A DNA stretch of 21,052 bases from Verrucomicrobiales bacterium (GTDB lineage: Bacteria; Verrucomicrobiota; Verrucomicrobiia; Limisphaerales; SXQI01). Shown one piece after another: positions 7,964 through 15,632 of the stretch. Both the position numbers and the translations under genes were made by a program. The notes under the pieces were generated by a model. That model made no database searches and had not been told where the DNA came from. It saw only the letters and a program-made list of their open reading frames with translations. Each line of letters begins with the position of its first letter. Positions within the stretch are counted from its first letter, which is position 1. The stretch covers positions 1 to 21,052 of the forward strand of contig JAQGOX010000137.1 in NCBI GenBank assembly GCA_028293365.1, given 5' to 3'.

Positions 7964-9078
7964 GCGAAAACATTCGATCGGCGCTCTTTTTTAAATTCAG
8001 GTTCCTCTTCGTCCTGGAGCTCCGCATGCACCGCAATACTCAAAAGAATGCCAACACAAATAAGTGTCATCAAAAGGCTGGAGCCGCCGTAAGAAACAAA
8101 CGGCAGAGCCAACCCCTTATTCGGCAATAAACTGGTTACAACACCGATATTAATGAACGCCTGAAATCCAATCAGAAAGGTCAAGCCGGTCCCAAGCAAC
8201 AAGCCAAACCGGTCGCGCGCGCGGAGAGAAATAATCGTGCCGCAAATAACAAAAACAAAGAAAACAGCAACGACCGATAATGTCGCTATTAAACCCAACT
8301 CTTCTCCTACCATGGAAAAAATGAAATCCGTGTGCTGTTCCGGGATAAAGCCAAGTTTTTGCCGGCCGCTGCCCAATCCCAGTCCCGTTGTTCCTCCCGC
8401 GCCCAGCGCGAGAGTGGCATGCCATGCCTGATACCCGGTGCCCGCCTTGCTATCCTGCGGGTGCAGCCAGGCCATGATCCGGCCCAATCGCATGGGGTCA
8501 TTAAGAATCGAAACGATCAATGCTGCGACCCCAGCGATGGCGCAAGGGATCACGAATTTCATATTTGATCCCGCGACGAGCAGCATGCTGAAGGTAACTG
8601 CGGCCAGAAGTATCGTGGTGCCTCGATCCGGTTCCACAAAAATCAAGGAAACAATCGAAACTACAATTAGTCCCGGAAAAACCAAACCGTAGGTAAACGT
8701 TGGCATGAGCCGCTGAAAACGGGAACCGTAGGATGCCAGTGCCACGATCAGAGCAATTTTAGCCGCCTCCGAGGGCTGAAAACTAAAGCCTCCGTAAATC
8801 AGCCAGCGCTTCGCGCCATTTCGGCTGCCAGCTTTCGCCATCACAAGCGCCAACAAGACTAGAGCGATGACGAAAAAAAACGGGGCCGCCTTTTTGAGGT
8901 GCTTGTAATCGATGAAGGTAACGAACAGGCAGGCAATCAGTCCGAGCGAGCACCAGAGCAATTGCAATTTGAGATAGTGAGTGCCCTGGCTGAGCATTCC
9001 GGCGCTATACAGCATAACCATTCCGAGCGCGAGTAGAGAGGCAACGCAGAGAACGAGAACGGTTGTCGGAGCTTTCAT
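7960..9078 (-). CDS. ftsW: SEDS-family peptidoglycan polymerase FtsW
   Basis: FtsW is the septal SEDS glycosyltransferase that polymerises lipid II together with the class-B PBP FtsI. The 372-residue sequence is almost entirely membrane segments (about ten). It carries the SEDS signatures: GAKRWLIYGGFSFQPSE (about 90-106), VEPDRGTTILL with the catalytic-region Asp, GTGYQAWHATLALGAGG, the loop HTDFIFSMVGEELG and the C-terminal LPFVSYGGSS. I call FtsW rather than RodA from its place in the cluster and the presence of ftsI upstream. It starts 102 nt after the LysM gene, the longest gap in the unit, which contains a strong hairpin; ftsW could therefore be separately promoted or processed. It ends in an ATGA overlap with murG. 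Confidence 0.95.
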   Translation of the reverse strand: MKAPTTVLVLCVASLLALGMVMLYSAGMLSQGTHYLKLQLLWCSLGLIACLFVTFIDYKHLKKAAPFFFVIALVLLALVMAKAGSRNGAKRWLIYGGFSFQPSEAAKIALIVALASYGSRFQRLMPTFTYGLVFPGLIVVSIVSLIFVEPDRGTTILLAAVTFSMLLVAGSNMKFVIPCAIAGVAALIVSILNDPMRLGRIMAWLHPQDSKAGTGYQAWHATLALGAGGTTGLGLGSGRQKLGFIPEQHTDFIFSMVGEELGLIATLSVVAVFFVFVICGTIISLRARDRFGLLLGTGLTFLIGFQAFINIGVVTSLLPNKGLALPFVSYGGSSLLMTLICVGILLSIAVHAELQDEEEPEFKKERRSNVFA

Positions 9079-9135
9079 TTGCTCAACACTTCAAGATAAC
9101 TAAAAACAGTATGGCATTTGGCGAATTCTGAACTG

Positions 9136-9167
9136 GCGTGCGGCCCGAATTCAATCGAACCGCACGC
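9136..9167 (-). terminator. Stem-loop between the LysM gene and ftsW (attenuator/processing-type, not a canonical terminator)
   Basis: GCGTGCGG (9136-9143) and CCGCACGC (9160-9167) are perfect 8-bp complements around a 16-nt loop, and begin 13 nt after the LysM gene's stop. The stem is GC-rich and therefore stable, but no run of T follows on the minus strand, so it is not a typical rho-independent terminator. It could stop a fraction of transcripts with Rho, protect the upstream mRNA end or mark a processing site. This is the strongest hairpin I saw inside the unit. Confidence 0.4.
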
Positions 9168-9180
9168 GACAGAATAAGTG

Positions 9181-9999
9181 TTAGTGTCCGCGCACGTTAT
9201 GAGCCACTGAAATGGGCTTGGCTGCCGTGCCCGCATTAGTTGCGCCGGATTTAGCGGGAATTTTGAGCTTTTGGCCGACCGAGACGCGATCGGTCTTCAA
9301 AGCGTTGGCCGAACGAATGGCCTTAACGGTGGTGCCGTGCTGGTGAGCGATTTTGGTCAATGTTTCGCCCGCTTTCACTACGTGCGTCGTTGTTCCGGTA
9401 TTTCCAGGCGCAGCGATTCCAGAACTGGCGTCTCCGACTGCAGCCGTTGCGCCCGGACTCGCAGCCGCGGAACTGGCGGCTGGAATTTGAATTTTCTGGC
9501 CGATCTTTAGCTTTGCGGGATCTACCCCCGGGTTGGCCCTGGCTATCGCACCCGCGGTAGTCCCGTGCGCGTGCGCGATCTTGGATAAAGTATCGTTTCG
9601 CACGATCGTGTATTCGCTGGTCTGGCCCGAGGAAATGCTCGAAGGCAGGCCGCCGGTGGGTTCTGGCTGTGTCACCATGCTCGGCAACGATGGAGCATTG
9701 CTCTGGCTCCCCGGGGTTTGATAATTGGTCGAAAGATCAGTCGCAACGGGAGCCGGGGTTGTATCAACTACCGTTTCGCGGTTGGTCATAACCGGAAGCG
9801 TCAGAGCTCCGTTAGTAGGCTCCGCCGTCGTAAGGTCGTTCTTTTTATTATCACGCTTGCAACCTTGCATGAGAAGGCCGCCAAAAAAGACAATATGAAT
9901 GGCGATGATGGTGACCACCGCGATCCGCACGTTAGACGCCCCCCTGCCCGCGCTTTGCGGGAGCGCGCCTTGGGGAATGAGTGGACTGGGTTTATTCAT
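9181..9999 (-). CDS. Membrane-anchored protein with two LysM domains
   Basis: The 272-aa product has a 24-residue N-terminal region, one hydrophobic segment (about 25-45), and a Ser/Thr/Pro-rich linker (about 50-128). Two LysM repeats follow: residues 129-173 (YTIVRNDTLSKIA through LKIGQKIQIP) and 205-248 (HVVKAGETLTKIA through VGQKLKIP), separated by an Ala/Gly-rich spacer. LysM binds GlcNAc polymers, so the outer part probably holds peptidoglycan. Cys47 follows the hydrophobic segment in MQGC, so a lipoprotein is an alternative to a transmembrane anchor, although the lipobox is poor. No catalytic domain is visible. It is not a standard dcw gene. Its place between murD and ftsW suggests a structural or recruiting role at the septum, but this is inference. 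It is preceded by a 99-nt AT-rich gap and has no clear ribosome binding site. Confidence 0.85.
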   Translation of the reverse strand: MNKPSPLIPQGALPQSAGRGASNVRIAVVTIIAIHIVFFGGLLMQGCKRDNKKNDLTTAEPTNGALTLPVMTNRETVVDTTPAPVATDLSTNYQTPGSQSNAPSLPSMVTQPEPTGGLPSSISSGQTSEYTIVRNDTLSKIAHAHGTTAGAIARANPGVDPAKLKIGQKIQIPAASSAAASPGATAAVGDASSGIAAPGNTGTTTHVVKAGETLTKIAHQHGTTVKAIRSANALKTDRVSVGQKLKIPAKSGATNAGTAAKPISVAHNVRGH

Positions 10000-10098
10000 G
10001 GACTTCAGAGTGTTGACTTGAGGTGAGTTGTAGGTTTGTTGTCGCGGAGTTTTGCCTCAAAAACTTCGAAACAAATCGTTTAAATTTCAAAAAATTGT

Positions 10099-11493
10099 TC
10101 ATGGCGCAAATTTCAGGGTCTTTTCATCGCCACCGTCCGTAGTGGTCGAGGGGGCCGGCACACCAGGAGATGTAGTCCGGAAATGCTCGACCGCTTGTCG
10201 AAACATTTCACCCCGATGCTGGTAGTTTTGGAACATATCAAAGCTTGAACATGCCGGCGAAAGCAACACCACATCCCCTGCCTGCGCGTCTGCCGCTGCT
10301 TTCGAAACTGCTTCTAGCAACGTTTGCACTGGGGTGCAAGGAGTAAACAGTCCCCAGGCCGCCTGCAGTTTTTTTTGCGCTTCGCCGATGAGGAACGCGT
10401 GTTTGACCCGCCGTGCCAGCAGCGGTCCGAGATCGTGGTAAGCCAGCCCCTTGTCCCGGCCCCCGGCGATCAACCAAACATTCGCCTCGCTCCATTTTCC
10501 GCTCTGGAGAGACAGCAGCGCCCGGCGGGTCGCCTCAACGTTCATTGCCTTGGAATCATTGATAAAAGTGACACCATTTATTTCAGCAACAGTCTCGAAG
10601 CGGTGAGGGCCAGGGCGATATTCTTTGACCGCCGCAACCATTTCTTCGAGTGGCAGCCTGAGAACGTGGCCGACACAAAGAGCCGCCATAATATTCTCGG
10701 CATTGTGAGGGCCTTTTATGTGGCACTCATCCAAATCGATCAACGGTCCCGTCCAACCCGGCAACCGACTTATTAGCAATCCACGATCGAGATAAATGTC
10801 AGCCCGGCGGTTTTCGGCACTGAAACTGATGACTTTCGCTGATATCTCGACTTCGAGAGACCGCAATTGAGCAAGAGCCTCGCTCTGGACGATTGCCCAA
10901 TCGAAAATTCGCTGGGAAGCAAACAACCTTCCCATCGTGCGCGCATAATCCTCGGCTCGGGAAAAATAATCGAGATGATCCGGGGTCAAATTCAGGAGGA
11001 CCCCCACGCTGGGGCGATAATGCTCGGAATGCTCGAGATCGAAGCAATCCAGATCCAGAGTGAGATAATCCAACTCCCGGCTATCCTCCAGAACAGTACA
11101 AAGAGGCATGCCGTTGGCTCCCGCCCGCAATGTTTTGCGGTGTGCCTGCTTCAGAATCGCTTCAATGAGTTCGCTTGTGGTGGTCTTTCCATTCGTACCG
11201 GTTACCCCAATACTCATGCATGAGGCATGTTCAAAAGCCAGTTCGAGCTCGGTGACCACCCGAATTCCCGCGGAGCGTGCGGCCGCAAGAACCTGCGCCG
11301 GAACTTTCGGCATCACCACAATCAGTTCAGGCGGATTTCGCGCCAATTTCCCGCCTGCCCCGAATTGGGACAACAATTCGGATGCATCAGAAAGCGTCAC
11401 GAATGCGCCATTCGCCTTAAGAAAACGAAGCGTGGCTTCGCCCGCCGGAGTTCGGCCCGCCACAACGATTTTCTTGTTTTCGAGTTCGCGCAT
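10099..11493 (-). CDS. murD: UDP-N-acetylmuramoylalanine--D-glutamate ligase MurD, with atypical central-domain residues
   Basis: MurD adds D-Glu to UDP-MurNAc-L-Ala in the cytoplasm. The 464-aa protein has an intact P-loop GVTGTNGKTTT (96-106), PDHLD (171-175), GPHRFE (295-300), INDSKAMN (311-318), GGRDKG (344-349) and LSPACSSFDMFQNYQHRG (411-428), so the family assignment is firm. Two regions are off-pattern. The ELSSFQLE block that carries a Mg2+-binding Glu reads LDLDCFDLE (146-154). The lysine that is carbamylated in E. coli MurD (Lys198, in a YxxAK context) aligns with Met187 in YARTMGRLF. GNIG also reads GANG (125-128). A 61-nt gap separates it from mraY, the first sizeable break in the unit. 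A Pro/Thr-rich tail (about 441-464) extends beyond the usual end. Confidence 0.93.
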   Translation of the reverse strand: MRELENKKIVVAGRTPAGEATLRFLKANGAFVTLSDASELLSQFGAGGKLARNPPELIVVMPKVPAQVLAAARSAGIRVVTELELAFEHASCMSIGVTGTNGKTTTSELIEAILKQAHRKTLRAGANGMPLCTVLEDSRELDYLTLDLDCFDLEHSEHYRPSVGVLLNLTPDHLDYFSRAEDYARTMGRLFASQRIFDWAIVQSEALAQLRSLEVEISAKVISFSAENRRADIYLDRGLLISRLPGWTGPLIDLDECHIKGPHNAENIMAALCVGHVLRLPLEEMVAAVKEYRPGPHRFETVAEINGVTFINDSKAMNVEATRRALLSLQSGKWSEANVWLIAGGRDKGLAYHDLGPLLARRVKHAFLIGEAQKKLQAAWGLFTPCTPVQTLLEAVSKAAADAQAGDVVLLSPACSSFDMFQNYQHRGEMFRQAVEHFRTTSPGVPAPSTTTDGGDEKTLKFAP

Positions 11494-11554
11494 CTAAATT
11501 TATCAAAGTGCTAATCAGCAATCATTATTCCAAAAACCTCTATTGCCCCTGTTT

Positions 11555-12703
11555 TTATCGAAGCTTTAGATTGATCAACGCAACTACGGCACACAGAACG
11601 CACAATATGTAAAAACGGGTCACCACCTGTGATTCGTACCACCCCTTCTTTTCGAAATGATGATGGAGCGGCGCCATCAAGAAAATTCTTCGACCGGTGC
11701 CGTAGCGGAGTCGCGTGTATTTGAACCAATAACGCTGCAAAATCACCGAACTGGCTTCGGCAACAAAGACGCCGCCTGCCAGCAAAAGCACCAAAGGCTG
11801 GTGTATAAGGACAGCCATAAGCCCCAGCGCACCACCGATTGCCAGTGAACCAGTATCGCCCATAAACACTTGAGCCGGATGGCAATTGAACCAAAGAAAG
11901 CCGAGGCTGGCGCCTATCATCGCGGCGCAAAACACCGTTAACTCTCCCGCTCCGGCAACATACGGGACATGCAGGTATTCCGCGACCCGAAAATTGCCGG
12001 CCACATAGGTCATAATCAGGAACACCAGGGATACGATTAGAGTACATCCTATCGCCAAACCATCGAGCCCATCGGTGAGATTCACCGCGTTGGAGCTCCC
12101 TATGATTGTCAGCATCGTCAAGAGCGTTCCGACGATTCCAGCGCCGGTAAGCACCGGAAATTTGTAGAAGGGAACCATTATATCCGTAATGAGTGGCCGC
12201 GTGCTTGGCAAGTACCACAGGTAGAGCGCGATAAAGAGGGCGAGGATTCCCTGAACCCAAAGCTTGACATGTGATTTGGCGCCAAGGTTGTTTTGTTTGG
12301 TTATTTTTGCGTAATCGTCGTAAAAACCGAGTCCGGCCAGCACCACAAGGGAAAGCAGTGTTAGGACAACCAACTCGTTCCATTGCGCCCAAAGGAGGGC
12401 AGAACCGTCCATGGCCATCACGATCAAAACTCCGCCCATCGTGGGCGTGCCTCGCTTGCTGAGAAGGCGAGCGGCGATTCCGCCGGACTCCTCCGCTTTG
12501 TCCACGTAATTCTGACCAAATTTCAGCGTTTTTAACCAGGCGATGACGGTCGGCCCCAGACAAAGGCTTAACACCAGCGCGCTCAAGGCAGCGCCCGCCA
12601 CACGAAACGTTATATAACGAAACAGGCGCAGGCCCGAAAGGTAAGGAGCCCATTGGGTGCCCTCCCCCAATTCCTGGACATATTGGCTTAAATAATAGAA
12701 CAT
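11555..12703 (-). CDS. mraY: Phospho-N-acetylmuramoyl-pentapeptide transferase MraY
   Basis: MraY transfers phospho-MurNAc-pentapeptide to undecaprenyl phosphate, giving lipid I at the cytoplasmic face of the inner membrane. The 382-aa polytopic protein has about ten membrane segments and every diagnostic loop: KRGTPTMGG (83-91), FYDDYAKITKQNNLG with the paired Asp, SNAVNLTDGLDGLA, VFMGDTGSLAIGG and MAPLHHHFEKKGW near the C-terminus. A second long minus-strand frame spans the same region, but it is a shadow without recognisable domains. The gene lies 20 nt after murF, so it is probably in the same transcript, and it looks fully normal, in contrast with the Mur ligases around it. Confidence 0.97.
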   Translation of the reverse strand: MFYYLSQYVQELGEGTQWAPYLSGLRLFRYITFRVAGAALSALVLSLCLGPTVIAWLKTLKFGQNYVDKAEESGGIAARLLSKRGTPTMGGVLIVMAMDGSALLWAQWNELVVLTLLSLVVLAGLGFYDDYAKITKQNNLGAKSHVKLWVQGILALFIALYLWYLPSTRPLITDIMVPFYKFPVLTGAGIVGTLLTMLTIIGSSNAVNLTDGLDGLAIGCTLIVSLVFLIMTYVAGNFRVAEYLHVPYVAGAGELTVFCAAMIGASLGFLWFNCHPAQVFMGDTGSLAIGGALGLMAVLIHQPLVLLLAGGVFVAEASSVILQRYWFKYTRLRYGTGRRIFLMAPLHHHFEKKGWYESQVVTRFYILCVLCAVVALINLKLR

Positions 12704-12723
12704 TCGCGTTCAGGGGTGGTTCC

Positions 12724-14109
12724 TCATCGGTTGAAGGTGCTGACAAGCGCGTCGACTACACGCTCGAGCTTTCCCAGGCGCGAGGATTTCACCAGCACCA
12801 TATCCCCCGGTTGGACGCTGTTAGCCAGCACTGGAATCAACATTTCCGCCGATTCATATTGTTCAATTATTTTAAGGTCGTTTTGGCGCGCGCCTTCGGC
12901 AAGGGTCGCCCGATGCGCGCCTAGAGCGATCAGATGCTGTACACCCATTTTCGCCGCATATTTCCCCACCTGAAAATGAGCCTCTTCCGCAGCCGGACCA
13001 AGTTCGCCCATCGAGCCCAAAATTGCCACCCTTCGACCCTCCACGGGAAATCCCGACAAGGTGTCGAGAGCGCTCTTCATCGACTCTTCGTTCGCGTTGT
13101 AAGTATCGTCAAGGATCGTGATGGTACCGGCGGGCACAATTTGCAGGCGCATCCTGGCGGGCTTGCAGGCGGAAAGGCCGCGCTGAATTTCAGCGCGGCC
13201 CAGTCCCAGTTCACTCCCGACCGCAATGGCCATGGTTGCATTTAACACCTGGTGCATTCCAATTAAACAGGTGCTATAACTTCCGGCCAGATTCCTATTG
13301 CCATTTACCGAAAAAGTCATGCCTTCGCTCGTAAGGCTCGCGTTACTGATAACCCAGTCCGCATCGGGTTTGAAACCAATCGTGCGCACCGTGGCGGAGG
13401 TTCGATTGATAACCGAACGCGCTTCCAACGTCTCAATGTTAAGAAATAAAACTCCGCCGGCGGGAAGCTCCTCGCCAAGCACTCCCTCCTCTTCGACCAC
13501 TCCACCAATGTCTCGAAAAAACTCCAAATGTTCCGGACCGATACTGGTCAGCACCCCATAAAGAGGCGCGACCATTCGAAGCAACGGCCGTAGTTCGCCG
13601 GGATGATTTGTGCCAACTTCAAATACGGCTGCTCCGTATTGAGCGTCAAGATTCAGCAAAGTGACAGGTACGCCTATGTCGTTATTGAAACTGGACTCGC
13701 TGGCGAGAGTGGGCAGGCGTTGTTCCAAAACGGAGGCGATCAAATTCTTGGTGCTGGTCTTTCCATTTGAACCGGCCACGGCGATCCGGGGCAAATCAAA
13801 ATCCCGGCGGTACCGGGCGGCAAGCTCTCCAAGAGCGATTCGCGAATTCTCAACCACGATAAGCGGCTGGGAAAACGTTTTGCCCTCCACTTTATCGCGT
13901 TCCACCATCGCCGCTCCAGCGCCCGAATTGAAAGCCTGGACCAGATGATCGTGTCCGTCGAATCGCTCTCCTTTAAGGGCGACAAACAAAGTTCCAGGCG
14001 CAACCTTGCGCGAGTCCAGGCAAACATTGCGGACCAGGGCACCCGGCCGGCCATCGCGAATTTCCCCGCGAACGGCTTCATTAATAAATTTTAACGATCT
14101 AGGATCCAC
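12724..14109 (-). CDS. murF: UDP-N-acetylmuramoyl-tripeptide--D-alanyl-D-alanine ligase MurF
   Basis: MurF adds D-Ala-D-Ala to the tripeptide precursor. The 461-residue sequence has the N-terminal substrate domain (CLDSRKVAPGTLFVALKGERFDGH cut by a few family variations, about 30-53), the P-loop GSNGKTSTKN (113-122), FNNDIGVPVTLL (141-152), EVGTNHPGE (164-172), EHLEFF (193-198), DDTYNANEESM and the C-terminal LVKSSRLGKLE block. Position 208, which aligns with the carbamylated lysine of E. coli MurF (GVAKAKG), is Glu in GVVEEEG. Glu could supply the same negative charge for the second Mg2+. The usual NADD at the end of this helix region reads NIET. It sits 9 nt after the murE homologue and 20 nt before mraY. 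I expect a working enzyme. Confidence 0.95.
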   Translation of the reverse strand: MDPRSLKFINEAVRGEIRDGRPGALVRNVCLDSRKVAPGTLFVALKGERFDGHDHLVQAFNSGAGAAMVERDKVEGKTFSQPLIVVENSRIALGELAARYRRDFDLPRIAVAGSNGKTSTKNLIASVLEQRLPTLASESSFNNDIGVPVTLLNLDAQYGAAVFEVGTNHPGELRPLLRMVAPLYGVLTSIGPEHLEFFRDIGGVVEEEGVLGEELPAGGVLFLNIETLEARSVINRTSATVRTIGFKPDADWVISNASLTSEGMTFSVNGNRNLAGSYSTCLIGMHQVLNATMAIAVGSELGLGRAEIQRGLSACKPARMRLQIVPAGTITILDDTYNANEESMKSALDTLSGFPVEGRRVAILGSMGELGPAAEEAHFQVGKYAAKMGVQHLIALGAHRATLAEGARQNDLKIIEQYESAEMLIPVLANSVQPGDMVLVKSSRLGKLERVVDALVSTFNR

Positions 14110-14118
14110 AAATTCGAA

Positions 14119-15621
14119 TTATACGTTTGCCAGTGCCGCCCCCGATGTTTCAGATTGCGGCGTAAGCGCGCATTTTATCGCCAGAGCCTCGGAGGCGTAC
14201 TCACGGTCGTCGAACGGAGAAATCGCGTCCTCAAATTCCTGGTACGTGTTGTGGCCCTTGCCCGCGATCAAAACACAGTCGCCCGGCCGGGCCAACGCGA
14301 TTGCCTGGGTGATTGCCGCGGCCCTGTCCACGCAGATCTCATAATGGTTTTGACGGATCGCGAGATACCCCTGCTCAATCTCGGCTATGATATCACGGAC
14401 CGGCTCATTACGGGAATTATCCGCCGTTATAATTGTGTAGTCCGCGGCATTTGCCGCGATACGGCCCATTGTGTAGCGCTTTTCCTCGTGACGTTCCCCC
14501 TCACAACCGAAGGCGACGATCAAGCGGCGCCTGCAAACCTCCCGTAATGTCTGAAGCACCGAAGCGAACTCTTCCTCGTTATTCGCGTGATCGACGAAAA
14601 CGGAAAAGGATTGCCCGCAGGAAACGGCCTCAAGATGACCGGGGATGCCCGGCAGATCGGCGAGCTTCGATTCAATGCGATCAAATGGGACTCCGGCAGT
14701 GAGCGCTCCCGCGACTGCTCCAACCGCGGACAGAATCGAGCGGCGTCCAACATGCGGAATCCCGCAGGAATGAATTTCATTACCAATTTGCAACTCAAAT
14801 CGCGAGCCACTTGCGAAAAGTTGAATCCCGGAAGCGGCGATTTGCGCCCGTTCTTCGATTCCATAACTGATCAGGCGGGCTGCTCCGTGCGCCTGGGAAA
14901 GCTGATATCCAACCGGATCATCCACATTAATAACGCAGGCATGACGGGCGTTCCGAACCAATTGCCGCAAGGTTTCTTCGAGTAATTCCTGATCGGCGGA
15001 GAAAGAGAAATTTCTTTCAATCCTGGTGGAAATGATCATTTCAAAATCAATCCCAAAGAAACGGTTATTCCGCAGACTTTGCTCGTTGATCTCAACCACA
15101 CAAACGCCGCATCCCGCGTTTACCATTTGTCGCAGCAGTTTTTGCACATCCAGTGATTCGGAGGAGATCCGCTGCACGGGAAACTCGCGTTCGCCCACCT
15201 GATGATGAATGGATCCAACTAACCCGGTTTTAATGCCGCTCTGCTGCAATAGATGGCGCAATGTGTATGCGACACTGCATTGGCCAAAACTACCGGCCAC
15301 TCCGATCATCTTCAATTTCCGCGCTGGTTCCTCGTAAAATGAACTAGCCACCAAAGCGAGCGCCTCGGCTGAATGAGGCACCTCGATCTTAGTCGCGCGC
15401 TGTTTGATAGTTCCATTTCTCTCACAAATGATCGCCACCGCACCGCGGCCGATTGCTTCATCAATGGAATCATGGCCGTCCACTGTTTCACGAGCCATCG
15501 CAACATAGAGCGAACCGGGCTGCACCGCCCGGACATCATAGCTAATTCCATTGATTTCCTGGCCGGTGGGCCCCACCACCGTGGCCACATGCAATTTTTG
15601 AATGATTTGTTTGAGTTGCAT
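14119..15621 (-). CDS. MurE-family protein lacking catalytic motifs (probable pseudo-ligase)
   Basis: It occupies the murE slot (11 nt after ftsI, 9 nt before murF) and aligns with MurE end to end at normal length (500 aa): GISYDVRAVQPGSLYVAM (25-42), VDGHDSIDEAIGRGAVAII (47-65), FYEEPARKLKMIGV (95-108), INVDDPVG (231-238), VPFDRIESKLADLPGIPGHLEAV, FGCEGERH (371-378) and LIAGKGHNTYQ (451-461). Yet the catalytic residues are replaced: P-loop GTNGKTT is GSFGQCS (110-116, Lys to Gln); MEVSSH is VVEINE; TNLSxDHLDxH is STRIERNFSFSAD; the carbamylated-Lys helix AAKxxL is LEETLRQL; YDSR is YDVR; DYAHTPD is DHANNEE (344-350); GCGGDRD is GCEGERH; DNPR is DNSR. The frame is intact and the changes are substitutions, not frameshifts. 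MurE normally adds diaminopimelate; this one probably cannot bind ATP in the usual way. A scaffold or regulatory role is an inference. Confidence 0.88.
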   Translation of the reverse strand: MQLKQIIQKLHVATVVGPTGQEINGISYDVRAVQPGSLYVAMARETVDGHDSIDEAIGRGAVAIICERNGTIKQRATKIEVPHSAEALALVASSFYEEPARKLKMIGVAGSFGQCSVAYTLRHLLQQSGIKTGLVGSIHHQVGEREFPVQRISSESLDVQKLLRQMVNAGCGVCVVEINEQSLRNNRFFGIDFEMIISTRIERNFSFSADQELLEETLRQLVRNARHACVINVDDPVGYQLSQAHGAARLISYGIEERAQIAASGIQLFASGSRFELQIGNEIHSCGIPHVGRRSILSAVGAVAGALTAGVPFDRIESKLADLPGIPGHLEAVSCGQSFSVFVDHANNEEEFASVLQTLREVCRRRLIVAFGCEGERHEEKRYTMGRIAANAADYTIITADNSRNEPVRDIIAEIEQGYLAIRQNHYEICVDRAAAITQAIALARPGDCVLIAGKGHNTYQEFEDAISPFDDREYASEALAIKCALTPQSETSGAALANV

Positions 15622-15632
15622 GGTAGGTTTCG

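Noticed and set aside
10048..10065. AGTTTT/AAAACT hairpin in the murD-LysM gap
   Set aside because: Six A/T-rich pairs around a six-base loop in an AT-rich gap is weak and easily due to chance.
11511..12746. A 411-codon minus-strand frame overlapping mraY almost completely
   Set aside because: Its translation has no recognisable domains and is rich in Arg/Cys/Gly, as expected of a shadow frame; mraY in the other frame has every family motif.
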